Of a stretch of 32,679 nt of DNA, positions 16,331-23,067 are shown piece after piece. Under the pieces are notes generated by a model. That model was not told the DNA's origin. It made no database searches and worked only from the letters and a program-made list of their open reading frames with translations. Position 1 is the stretch's first letter; each line of letters opens with the position of its first letter. Source of the stretch: Anaerobutyricum hallii DSM 3353 (GTDB taxonomy: Bacteria > Bacillota > Clostridia > Lachnospirales > Lachnospiraceae); NCBI RefSeq assembly GCF_000173975.1, contig NZ_ACEP01000174.1, forward strand, positions 1-32,679. The letters run 5' to 3'. Both the position numbers and the translations under genes were made by a program.

Positions 16331-17257
16331 GTGGCTTTCTTTTTTGCAAGTGAAATAAACCGGCGCTCATCGAATGAAGACAGCTATTGCCAGATGGAGA
16401 TTCATATGAATGCAGAAGCAGTAGTAAAAGCGATGGTAGTAGCAGATGGAATGGGCGGACTTTCCGGGGGTAAATATTATTCAGAGGCGGCAGTAAATCT
16501 GTGGTATCAGGAATTGCTGCAGACATTGATGAGTGATCGATTTAAAGGGAATCCCTTAGACCGGCAGATTGAGATTTTACAGGAATTTTCTGAAGAAATA
16601 TATAGTAAGTTAAATCAGGGATTGTATAAGAAAGGATTGGATGCCGGAATCAAAGGAGGAACCACCTTGTCTGCGGTGATTCATTTCTGGGATACATTTA
16701 TTGTATCAAATTGCGGGGACAGTCCAATATACCGCATCAAGAATGGAACAATTGAGCTTATCAGTGAAGTACAGAATGTGGCGGAAGAGATGGTAAGGGA
16801 AGGAAAAACAACAGCAGGGTCCGTATTATATTATCAGAATAAGAATCGCCTGCTTGATTATCTTGGAAAGAGAAAGGAATGTAAGCCCTATTGCCGTCTG
16901 TTTCCCGCAGAGGAGATTGACGGAATACTGATGGGCTCAGACGGAGCGTTCGGAGATCTTACAAAAGCAGAAATCGAAACGATATGTTGTGATTGTGAGC
17001 GCCCGCAAAGAGTGATTGGACAGATTTTTGAGAGCGCAAGAGAAAGCGGGGAAGAGGATAATCAGACAGCAATTCTTTATGTAAATCAGGAAAAGGAAAA
17101 AAACAAAAAGGAAAGCGAAGTAAAGTTTCCCAAAACAGATACCAGACAGTCGAAAAAAAAGGAAGATATCTGCTGTTATACAGAACTTCCTAAGAGCAAG
17201 AAGCCGCTGTCATTAAAAGAGAAACTTTTTAAAAACCGTTTTATAGGAGGCCGGTAA
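16331..17257 (+). CDS. PP2C-family Ser/Thr protein phosphatase
   Basis: This 308-residue protein has the metal-binding and structural motifs of PPM/PP2C phosphatases: RRSSNEDSY (Asp17), VVADGMGG (Asp39-Gly43), GTTLSAVI, SNCGDSPIY, GSDGAFGDL and the final EDNQTAIL. All metal-coordinating aspartates expected from these motifs are present, so it should be active. A basic Lys/Glu-rich tail of about 60 residues follows the domain and may be a docking segment. The GTG start is supported by GGGAGGAA 6 nt upstream. It probably reverses phosphorylation by the kinase encoded 1 bp downstream. Its own promoter, between the divergent starts, is not clear. Confidence 0.95.
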   Translation: MAFFFASEINRRSSNEDSYCQMEIHMNAEAVVKAMVVADGMGGLSGGKYYSEAAVNLWYQELLQTLMSDRFKGNPLDRQIEILQEFSEEIYSKLNQGLYKKGLDAGIKGGTTLSAVIHFWDTFIVSNCGDSPIYRIKNGTIELISEVQNVAEEMVREGKTTAGSVLYYQNKNRLLDYLGKRKECKPYCRLFPAEEIDGILMGSDGAFGDLTKAEIETICCDCERPQRVIGQIFESARESGEEDNQTAILYVNQEKEKNKKESEVKFPKTDTRQSKKKEDICCYTELPKSKKPLSLKEKLFKNRFIGGR

Positions 17258-17258
17258 G

Positions 17259-18479
17259 ATGAATTGTTATTTTGAAGAGGGCGAAGTTTTCACATGGATT
17301 CGCGACAGAGAACGGTCCGGAGAAAATATGGTCGTATCTTTAAAAATGTTAAAAGAATGTCACCGCACCGGAAGTAAGCAGGCCATGATTGCCGAAGACA
17401 TCCGCACAGGTAAAAAGTATTTTGTGAAGGTGTTGTTTTGTAATGATCTTGAGCAGGTTTATGTAGAAAAAGAAAGTAAGGTACAGTTGTATTCTCCTTA
17501 TATTATCCGAATTTATGGAGGAATGCTTGACGAGAAAAACAAGCGTTTTATTACATTGGTAGAATATATCGAAGAAAGTGATCTATCAGAACTGATGCGC
17601 GGCCGAGGGATTGCAGGAGATACCTGGAATGAGAAAATGAAGGTGAGGAATCGCATTGCAATGAAGTTCCTGCTTGGAATAGATCATTATATGTCTATGT
17701 ACCGGCAGGATCCGATTGTTCATCGAGATTTAAAGCCGGAGAATGTACTGGCCTCCCCGGATGGTTCTGTTGTTAAGATTATTGATTTTGACTGGGTACA
17801 TCTTCATGCATCAAATGTGACTGTCATGCTTCGGAGAGAACAGAAAGGAACGCCAGGATATGCCGATCCAAGATATTGGAACAGTTATATCTGCCGGCCG
17901 GAGATGGATATTTATTCTGCCGGACTTGTACTTTATTTTATTTATACAGGGAAGCATCATTTCTATGGAAATGATGAGATAAAGAATTACATGATAGGGG
18001 ATGACTACGCCTATCAGTTAAAAGAGATGCCAGGAATTGATGATCGTTTAAGCCGTATTATTGCAAAGATGATAGCGAGAGAAGAAGAACGATATGGAAG
18101 TATAAAAGAAGTGATTCAGGATATGAAAGAATACCTTATGTCTGTTAGAAAGCTTCCTGAACTTCCCGAATTTTTAGAACAGCCACAGGAGCAGAAAACG
18201 ATTCGTTTTTCCTACCGTATCGGTGATGTAAAATATAGTCCATATATGAAGAATTATCGTTTTATTCCGATTGAATTTGGTACAAAGCAGGAACGAAGCC
18301 AGAATGGAAGAATGAGCGGACATATTTTATCATTTTATCGGATGGATGATAAGGTAAAAGCACTTATCTTACATGAAGATTGCCACATTATCAGGAAACA
18401 AAAAGAGAAAGAAGTCTGCGAGGGAGACATCTTTACTTATGCGGGAACAAATATTGAAATTTTGCAGATTAAACGGTGA
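17259..18479 (+). CDS. Soluble Ser/Thr protein kinase with extra C-terminal domain
   Basis: This 406-residue Hanks-type kinase has the ATP lysine in YFVKVL (Lys57), the catalytic loop HRDLKPENVL (His155-Arg-Asp157) and IDFD in place of DFG (176-178). A GTPGYADP activation segment and a normal C-lobe (EMDIYSAGLVLYFIYTG) follow. It should be catalytically competent, as the metal-binding Asp is kept. It has no membrane segment or PASTA repeats, unlike PknB-type kinases. After residue about 305 comes a domain of about 100 residues (VKYSPYMKNYRFIPIEFG to TYAGTNIEILQI), predicted mainly beta and possibly FHA-like but without the signature residues. The start follows AGGAGG and is 1 bp after the phosphatase stop. 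Confidence 0.93.
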   Translation: MNCYFEEGEVFTWIRDRERSGENMVVSLKMLKECHRTGSKQAMIAEDIRTGKKYFVKVLFCNDLEQVYVEKESKVQLYSPYIIRIYGGMLDEKNKRFITLVEYIEESDLSELMRGRGIAGDTWNEKMKVRNRIAMKFLLGIDHYMSMYRQDPIVHRDLKPENVLASPDGSVVKIIDFDWVHLHASNVTVMLRREQKGTPGYADPRYWNSYICRPEMDIYSAGLVLYFIYTGKHHFYGNDEIKNYMIGDDYAYQLKEMPGIDDRLSRIIAKMIAREEERYGSIKEVIQDMKEYLMSVRKLPELPEFLEQPQEQKTIRFSYRIGDVKYSPYMKNYRFIPIEFGTKQERSQNGRMSGHILSFYRMDDKVKALILHEDCHIIRKQKEKEVCEGDIFTYAGTNIEILQIKR

Positions 18480-18525
18480 TTTTTGAGAAAGAAATAAAAC
18501 CAAAAGGACAGGAGTGTTAGGCAAT

Positions 18526-19206
18526 ATGAATGAAAGTTGGAATCCAGAAATTCCTTTAGACTTACAACAGAATTTTAAGAAAGAAAAAGAACAGGCATTT
18601 ACACTGTATTTAGATTTTGTAGTGGATGCGACGGCATCTATGTATACCGTATTTCCAGCAGTATATTATGCAGCTGCACATTTTTTAGAGTGCCTGTCAA
18701 AATATGAAGTATATCCGCAGATTGGACTCACACTGATAAGAAATGAAGAAAATGGTGAGGAGACAGAAACGGTTTTATTTGAGGGACGAGATAGTTTTAC
18801 TTCAGATATTTCCTTATTTTTAAAAAAGTTAAAAGGAACCAAGCTGTATGGCGGCGGGGACGATGGAAAAGAATCGGTGCATAAAGCAATCGGAACTTCC
18901 CTGCGCAAGTTTCCTGTTTCGGGAAGAAATAAGGCGATTATGGTATTTACGGATGCGTATGGAAGTAATGACTATGAGGAATACACACAGTATCCGGTAG
19001 GACAGGTGATCTTTTTCTCAACAGATGAAATGAGTGAGGAAGATTTCCATTTTTGTTTTGTAAAGCCGGATGGGGAGCTTGATGAGGAGGCTTCTCCGAT
19101 GTTCATTAAAATTGACAAATTATTGAAACCGATGAGTACAGAATTTTTAGACAATATAGTCAAGCCATTAAAGGATTTGATGAAAGGTGTGTCTATTGGT
19201 GCATAG
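18526..19206 (+). CDS. vWA-domain protein with intact MIDAS
   Basis: The protein is about 226 residues and is almost entirely one von Willebrand A domain. The metal-ion site is present: DATAS (residues 34-38, the DxSxS position), GGGDDGKES in the loop that usually holds the MIDAS Thr/Gly, and FTDAYGSND. The DATAS and GGGD form resembles the vWA proteins of TerY type and of predicted conflict systems. These act as metal-dependent protein-binding adaptors. The ATG at 18526 follows CAGGAG at 11 nt. A GTG at 18514 with AAGGA is an alternative that adds four residues. It lies 46 bp after the kinase and is probably part of the same transcript. Confidence 0.85.
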   Translation: MNESWNPEIPLDLQQNFKKEKEQAFTLYLDFVVDATASMYTVFPAVYYAAAHFLECLSKYEVYPQIGLTLIRNEENGEETETVLFEGRDSFTSDISLFLKKLKGTKLYGGGDDGKESVHKAIGTSLRKFPVSGRNKAIMVFTDAYGSNDYEEYTQYPVGQVIFFSTDEMSEEDFHFCFVKPDGELDEEASPMFIKIDKLLKPMSTEFLDNIVKPLKDLMKGVSIGA

Positions 19207-19220
19207 AAAGGGTGAAATGT

Positions 19221-20489
19221 GTGGAAGAGAGAGAACGTATGGAAACAGTCCCGATGGGGAATGGAAGTAAGGAAGAATTATTTGAAAAAGGGCATCCGGT
19301 AATCCGGGAGTTAAAAAGTATTCCCGAAATTATTTTTGAAGAACAGATTGGAATGCTGCCATCCTCAGCGATTCCTGTAAAGTCTTTATTTGCGAGAAAG
19401 CAGATGGATCATTTTCATGTTGATTCATTAATTCTCAAAAAAATTGCATTACAGGTACTCCATATTCTTAAAAAGCTTTCACAAAAGCATATTTACCCGG
19501 GGCTTATCGAACTGCAGGAGTTCTATGTAGACATGGATAACAGCCAATATGGTGTTGTCCTTTTACATCCTGAAAAGTTTCAGCTTCTTACCTTTGAGCA
19601 GGATTATGAATGGTATCCAGAAGATGAGAGAATTTTTGGGGATGCTACTTTATTTGATGAGAAGATGCAGCAGATTGCAGACAATCGTTTGATTTATAAA
19701 ATCCTTGTAGCCAGTGCGAAGGGGAATGTTAAAATTCCTCCCCTAAAAACAGAAGCAGATTATTCAGAGCTATTCTACAATATTCTTTCAGAAGAATGGA
19801 AACAGATTTTTGAAAACAGAGAGATATGCAGCTATGAAAAATTGCAGAATTTGTTAGAAGAATCTATTCAGATGGAAGAAGAATTCGCCAGAATGACAAA
19901 AGAAAGCTTAGATGAAAAGTCAGAGCAGAATAAAACAAAAAAGGCAGAAGAACTGCAGGCAAGGAAGAGCGGGGAAACAAGCGCAGAACAGTTTGATTTG
20001 TTTATTATTTTGCGGACAGAACTGGATAACTCCAAAAAGATAAGTAAGATGCTCTATCTGCTTCAGGATGAATTAGAACTGGAAAATACACTTTCTGGTT
20101 ATAATTGCCAGCAGGCATTTGTTTTTGGAAATGGTGCAGTTCAGGTGAAAACATTTCAAAATTACCGCACAGGTTTTCGATGCCAGTTTCCACAGACCAT
20201 CCGGGAATATTCTTCAGGTGAGGCGTTAATTATAGGGACAGATCTGATGAAAGAGAAAAAAGAAGAACTCCTCTTAAAAAATGGAGAGAATCATAAGCAG
20301 CAGCTTTGTCTGTATATATTAATGGATGGGCGTATTAAAAATGATCAATTATTCCAGATTGCTCTTAACAGACTTCAAAAACTAAAAGAAGAGGGAGTAA
20401 AACTATGCCTTAGAATGGTAGATAATATTTATTGTGAAGCATGCCAGAAATTAAAAGATATTGTGGAGGACACACAACGATGCTGTTAA
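19221..20489 (+). CDS. Probable degenerate kinase + vWA-like protein, unknown function
   Basis: No known family is evident. The N-terminal ~215 residues show a helical stretch (ALQVLHILKKLSQKHIYPG) and then FYVDMDNSQYGVVLLHPEKF, which sit like the catalytic and metal loops of a kinase C-lobe but lack HRD and DFG. A Lys/Glu linker follows (about 215-250). The C-terminal part (FDLFIILRTELDNS, then LCLYILMDGRIKNDQLF and EEGVKLCLRMV) alternates strands and helices like a vWA fold without a full MIDAS. It may be a pseudokinase-vWA scaffold. This is inference from pattern. The GTG at 19221 is chosen because AAAGGG lies 8 nt upstream. GTG 19212 and ATG 19239 are possible. Confidence 0.6.
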   Translation: MEERERMETVPMGNGSKEELFEKGHPVIRELKSIPEIIFEEQIGMLPSSAIPVKSLFARKQMDHFHVDSLILKKIALQVLHILKKLSQKHIYPGLIELQEFYVDMDNSQYGVVLLHPEKFQLLTFEQDYEWYPEDERIFGDATLFDEKMQQIADNRLIYKILVASAKGNVKIPPLKTEADYSELFYNILSEEWKQIFENREICSYEKLQNLLEESIQMEEEFARMTKESLDEKSEQNKTKKAEELQARKSGETSAEQFDLFIILRTELDNSKKISKMLYLLQDELELENTLSGYNCQQAFVFGNGAVQVKTFQNYRTGFRCQFPQTIREYSSGEALIIGTDLMKEKKEELLLKNGENHKQQLCLYILMDGRIKNDQLFQIALNRLQKLKEEGVKLCLRMVDNIYCEACQKLKDIVEDTQRCC

Positions 20490-20941
20490 AAAAGTTAAAA
20501 GACTTTCACGAACGGACAATGGAACAGTATAAAGAGGAAGAAAATCTCGAACCCTGGAAGAAAAAGGTAATGGAACTCCATGAAAAGTCTGCGTTTTTAT
20601 TCTATTACGACGCTACGTTAGAAGAAAATGCAGAACAAAACAGTCTTATCATACAAGGCTCCCTCGTTGAGGGTGAACTTCCCATTGGAAGTACTGTGTA
20701 TCTTTATACCGGCGAGGGAAAATATCTTGGAAGCGGTCGTATCTTAAGTGAACCAGAAGAAAAAGAACAGGGACGAAGGGGACTTTTCAAAAGACGAAGA
20801 AACCAATTTAACTTAGGTCTTGATGAATATCTTGGAAAAAAAGTCGAGAAAATGAAATCCAGAGAAAAAACAAAAATGTTCCATCATATAGAAGCGAATG
20901 CTTCACTGATTTCGGAACTTCTGATTTGCGAAGCAAAGTAG
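20480..20941 (+). CDS. Small protein with EF-Tu domain 2-like beta barrel
   Basis: With the ATG at 20480 the protein has 153 residues. GGAGGA lies 9 nt before it, and the start overlaps the preceding stop by 10 bp, so translation is likely coupled. An upstream in-frame ATG at 20441 has no ribosome site. After a helical N-terminus, residues about 50-100 (LIIQGSLVEGELPIGSTVYL, then YLGSGRI) resemble the second beta-barrel of translation GTPases, which follows the GTPase domain in EF-Tu. Here there is no GTPase domain in the protein. A basic stretch (RRGLFKRRR) follows. It may contact the cluster GTPase or a nucleic acid. It is the last gene of the cluster. Confidence 0.6.
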   Translation: MLLKKLKDFHERTMEQYKEEENLEPWKKKVMELHEKSAFLFYYDATLEENAEQNSLIIQGSLVEGELPIGSTVYLYTGEGKYLGSGRILSEPEEKEQGRRGLFKRRRNQFNLGLDEYLGKKVEKMKSREKTKMFHHIEANASLISELLICEAK

Positions 20942-20943
20942 AC

Positions 20944-21072
20944 GCCTTCGAAGAAAGCTTATTCCCTATATTTGTGACTTTAGTCGCGGCATGTTGAATA
21001 CTCGCTCTACTCGCTCGTATCCAACACTTGCTCCCAGGCCACAAATATAGGGAATAAGCTTTCTTCGAAGGC
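20944..21072 (+). repeat. Variable-arm hairpin element, copy E2
   Basis: Arms 20944-20976 and 21040-21072 are perfectly complementary over 33 bp. The 63-nt core begins ACTTTAGTCGCGGC and ends TTGCTCCCAGGC. Its inner stem GTTGAATAC/GTATCCAAC differs from that of E1 but still pairs. The outer arm sequence (GCCTTCGAAGAAAGC) is private to this copy. It starts 2 bp after the stop of the last cluster gene. Flanks AGACG and CTGTGCATTGG recur at other copies. Confidence 0.9.
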
Positions 21073-21368
21073 TGTGCATTGGCAGTAGTTTAAACTGCAA
21101 TCCTATGCGAGTGAAGTAACCGGCAATTGAATTACCGAGGATTTTTGCTTAATTTTCTAAATTTCCCAGATGTTCTATCTCTCTTGTCATCTTTTTCAAA
21201 TTCCTTCCCACAAAATTCTGACTTTCATCCAAACGCCAAAGAAACCCCGCTGGCGAATCCTAAAATTCTCCAACAATAAATTCTATTTTTCTCTCTACCA
21301 AAGCACAGCTCTCAGTAAGTACTCTTCCCCAAATCCCTCCAACTGATTTTCTGAGCTGCCAACAAGCA
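21073..21368. other. Gene-free gap between E2 and E3 with a truncated element end
   Basis: No gene is seen. Positions 21297-21318 are identical, over 22 bp in inverted orientation, to the distal arm end and flank of copy E5 (32336-32357). This gap therefore holds the remnant of another copy whose arm resembled that of E5. CGCCA and TGGCG near 21235-21255 can form a small hairpin. The rest is AT-rich and undistinguished. Confidence 0.5.
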
Positions 21369-21495
21369 GAACTCCTGAAGCTAAATAAAGCATATTTGTG
21401 GCCTCGGAGCAAGGTTTGGATGTGAGCGCTTTAAGCGAACATTCAAACCGCCGCGACTAAAGTCACAAATATGCTTTATTTAGCTTCAGGAGTTC
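21369..21495 (-). repeat. Variable-arm hairpin element, copy E3
   Basis: Arms 21369-21400 and 21464-21495 pair perfectly over 32 bp around a 63-nt core, read on the - strand. It starts 15 bp after the stop of the gene at 21511. Its arms are nearly the same as those of E4, including the flank GGAGCAGACG, so E3 and E4 share a recent origin although they lie in opposite orientation 4.8 kb apart. Confidence 0.9.
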
Positions 21496-21510
21496 GTCTG
21501 CTCCACAGCC

Positions 21511-22077
21511 TCACAAACCAGAATTTAACAATGTAGACAGAATTTTCTCCATATCCTTATTGTCGCTATTTTGTGCCAGCGCCATGACCTGTTTCAATTT
21601 CTCATTTTGATTTCCATCCGAATTATTCATAAGAGAATTTAAGAGAAAAAATAATGAGGGATCAGAAAATGGATTTGCTTCAGGAGCATTTTGAGTTTCA
21701 GCAGCCGCTGGTGCAGGTGGACGGACGAGTTCGGGATGTTCAGAAAGTATCTGGTTATATTTTTCGTAGAATCTGGAAAAATTCAGGATTTGTAGAATAT
21801 TATCAATCTGGCGGGCTTTTTCTTCAGAGACAGAACTTCGAACGGAGCGAAGGATAGATTCTATATCCGTAGAATTATTTTCGAAGCCACAGGCGTTCAG
21901 GCGTTCACTGTCATCAAAGCCTTCTATAATCTTTTGCATTTCAGAAAACTTTAAACAGAGAGCCAGAAGTTTTCCAAGATTTGTATTACAATAGGGAATG
22001 ACATTTTCTAAAATGGTAAGATTGTCATCATTTATGAGACGGGAGAGAGGGGATGAAGAATCATTTCGATTTGGCAT
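21511..22077 (-). CDS. Hypothetical protein, 188 aa
   Basis: I do not recognise this family. The protein is soluble, mostly helical and without membrane segments or Cys motifs. A central proline/alanine-rich linker (about residues 118-135, RPPAPAAAETQNAPEANP) separates an N-terminal helical part from a C-terminal part rich in Leu, Asn and Met (FFLLNSLMNNSDGNQNEKL). The ATG is preceded by AAGGAGG, an ideal ribosome site. It is divergent from the 49-residue ORF at 22185, with a perfect inverted repeat between them. Element E3 follows its stop. Confidence 0.75.
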   Translation of the reverse strand: MPNRNDSSSPLSRLINDDNLTILENVIPYCNTNLGKLLALCLKFSEMQKIIEGFDDSERLNACGFENNSTDIESILRSVRSSVSEEKARQIDNILQILNFSRFYEKYNQILSEHPELVRPPAPAAAETQNAPEANPFSDPSLFFLLNSLMNNSDGNQNEKLKQVMALAQNSDNKDMEKILSTLLNSGL

Positions 22078-22101
22078 AGAAACCTCCTTAAAACAGGAAA
22101 G

Positions 22102-22140
22102 CTACCTGTGAAGTTTTCATATATTGTAATATACAGGTAG
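22102..22140. repeat. Inverted repeat CTACCTGT/ACAGGTAG between divergent small genes
   Basis: The 8-bp arms 22102-22109 and 22133-22140 are perfect and 23 bp apart, with an AT-rich palindrome (ATATTGTAATAT) between them. The placement between two divergent starts fits an operator or overlapping promoters. No binding protein can be named. Confidence 0.4.
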
Positions 22141-22184
22141 AAGTATCTGTAATTATTCCATCTTATGAGAGGAGAAAAAGGATT

Positions 22185-22334
22185 ATGAATGAAAATCTCA
22201 TTGTGGAAGACAATACGATTTATGAGATAGACCCGGAATGTCTTAAGAAAAAAAGAAAGTGTCAGGGAGAAACGGGCGAAAAAGTGGAAACAGAAAACAC
22301 TAAAAAGCAAAAAATGCAAAGGAGAAATAGATAA
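22185..22334 (+). CDS. Small basic protein, 49 aa
   Basis: ATG 22185 opens a 49-codon frame ending at TAA 22332-22334. AGGAGA, and AAGGA closer in, precede it. The protein starts MNENLIVEDNTIYEIDPECL and then becomes Lys-rich (LKKKRKC) with a charged tail. The acidic, ordered-looking first half followed by a basic tail is more protein-like than chance. I recall similar tiny ORFs in other Lachnospiraceae but cannot verify this. Function unknown. Confidence 0.55.
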   Translation: MNENLIVEDNTIYEIDPECLKKKRKCQGETGEKVETENTKKQKMQRRNR

Positions 22335-22425
22335 AATAGTAATACAAGTAAAAATACGAATAAGATGTCTGTTAAATTTGTGTTTTACAGATTATATGAC
22401 AAATTTTAATGGGATTTTATCAGCC

Positions 22426-22460
22426 AAAAAAGGACTGCCGTATGTGACAGTCCTTTTTTT
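22426..22460. terminator. Bidirectional rho-independent terminator
   Basis: AAAAAAGGACTG (22426-22437) pairs perfectly with 22448-22459, giving a G/C-containing stem with an A-run on one side and a T-run on the other. It lies between the convergent 49-aa ORF and the Cys-rich gene and can terminate both. Confidence 0.88.
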
Positions 22461-22483
22461 ACGATTAGAAAATACAGGGCTAA

Positions 22484-22720
22484 CTAGCAGCCGCATCCAC
22501 AGCCATTTCCGTTTGTGCCGATACCGCAGCCGTTGCCACAGCAGCAGAGAATAAGGATGAGCCAGATCAGATTATCATTGCCACATCCGCAGTCATTGCC
22601 ATTATTGCAGCATAAAAGAATTAAGATCAGCCAAAAGCAGTTATTAAAACCAAAGTCATTTCCACATCCGCAACCGGAAGAACAGGAATTCTGGCAGTTT
22701 GTAGCAGCTAAATCACTCAT
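22484..22720 (-). CDS. Cys/Gly-rich 'chorion class high-cysteine' type small protein
   Basis: This 78-residue protein starts MSDLAATNCQNSCSSGCG. It contains two copies of a unit in which WLILIL is followed by Cys pairs or triplets, separated by Asn/Gly/Cys-rich stretches, and ends in GNGCGCGC. Products like this are labelled 'chorion class high-cysteine' in Clostridia, and their role is unknown. A surface, spore-coat or metal-binding protein is possible. The ATG at 22720 has GGGGGT upstream. A longer in-frame start at 22768 lacks a ribosome site. On the - strand CATACTATA lies about 40 nt upstream and resembles a sporulation-sigma -10, but the matching -35 is not clear. Confidence 0.75.
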   Translation of the reverse strand: MSDLAATNCQNSCSSGCGCGNDFGFNNCFWLILILLCCNNGNDCGCGNDNLIWLILILCCCGNGCGIGTNGNGCGCGC

Positions 22721-22930
22721 GGGAAATACCCCCGTTTTTTGATTACAGTTTATAGTATGCATTATCAAGAGAATGTTTCTTTTCTGGTAAAAAAATTCTG
22801 CGAATCAGGAAAATGTAGGAAATTTCCAGAGAAAAACAATAGAATAGCAGGATTGAGATGTGAATATTTCATAAAAAATAGAGTTAAAAAACATTTTTCT
22901 TGATTTTTTTGGAAAAAATGAAAAAGTGGC
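22721..22930. other. AT-rich divergent intergenic region
   Basis: No gene is seen between the Cys-rich gene and the aminotransferase promoter. TTGATA on the - strand near 22765 could be a -35 for the Cys-rich gene. Otherwise nothing is evident. Confidence 0.4.
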
Positions 22931-22959
22931 TTGCTTTTTATTCAAAAATGGAATACAAT
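22931..22959 (+). promoter_or_regulatory. Promoter of the aminotransferase gene
   Basis: TTGCTT (22931-22936) and TACAAT (22954-22959) are 17 bp apart. A leader of about 100 nt follows, with no riboswitch I recognise. Confidence 0.65.
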
Positions 22960-23067
22960 TACCACTGGTATATGAAATAAGTAAAGAAAAACGAAGGAAA
23001 AGTTAATTTTCTTTTGTTTTAGAATTAGATTAGAAATTACGTTAGAGGAATTTTGGGAGGTAACGAA

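Noticed and set aside
20944-21495. Integron attC site or group II intron remnant for E2/E3
   Set aside because: No integrase, cassette arrangement, GTTRRRY-type site, reverse transcriptase or intron domain V pattern is seen.
22515-22742. ORF on the + strand opposite the Cys-rich gene
   Set aside because: It is a Pro/Gln/Leu shadow of the Cys/Gly codons on the other strand and has no ribosome site.
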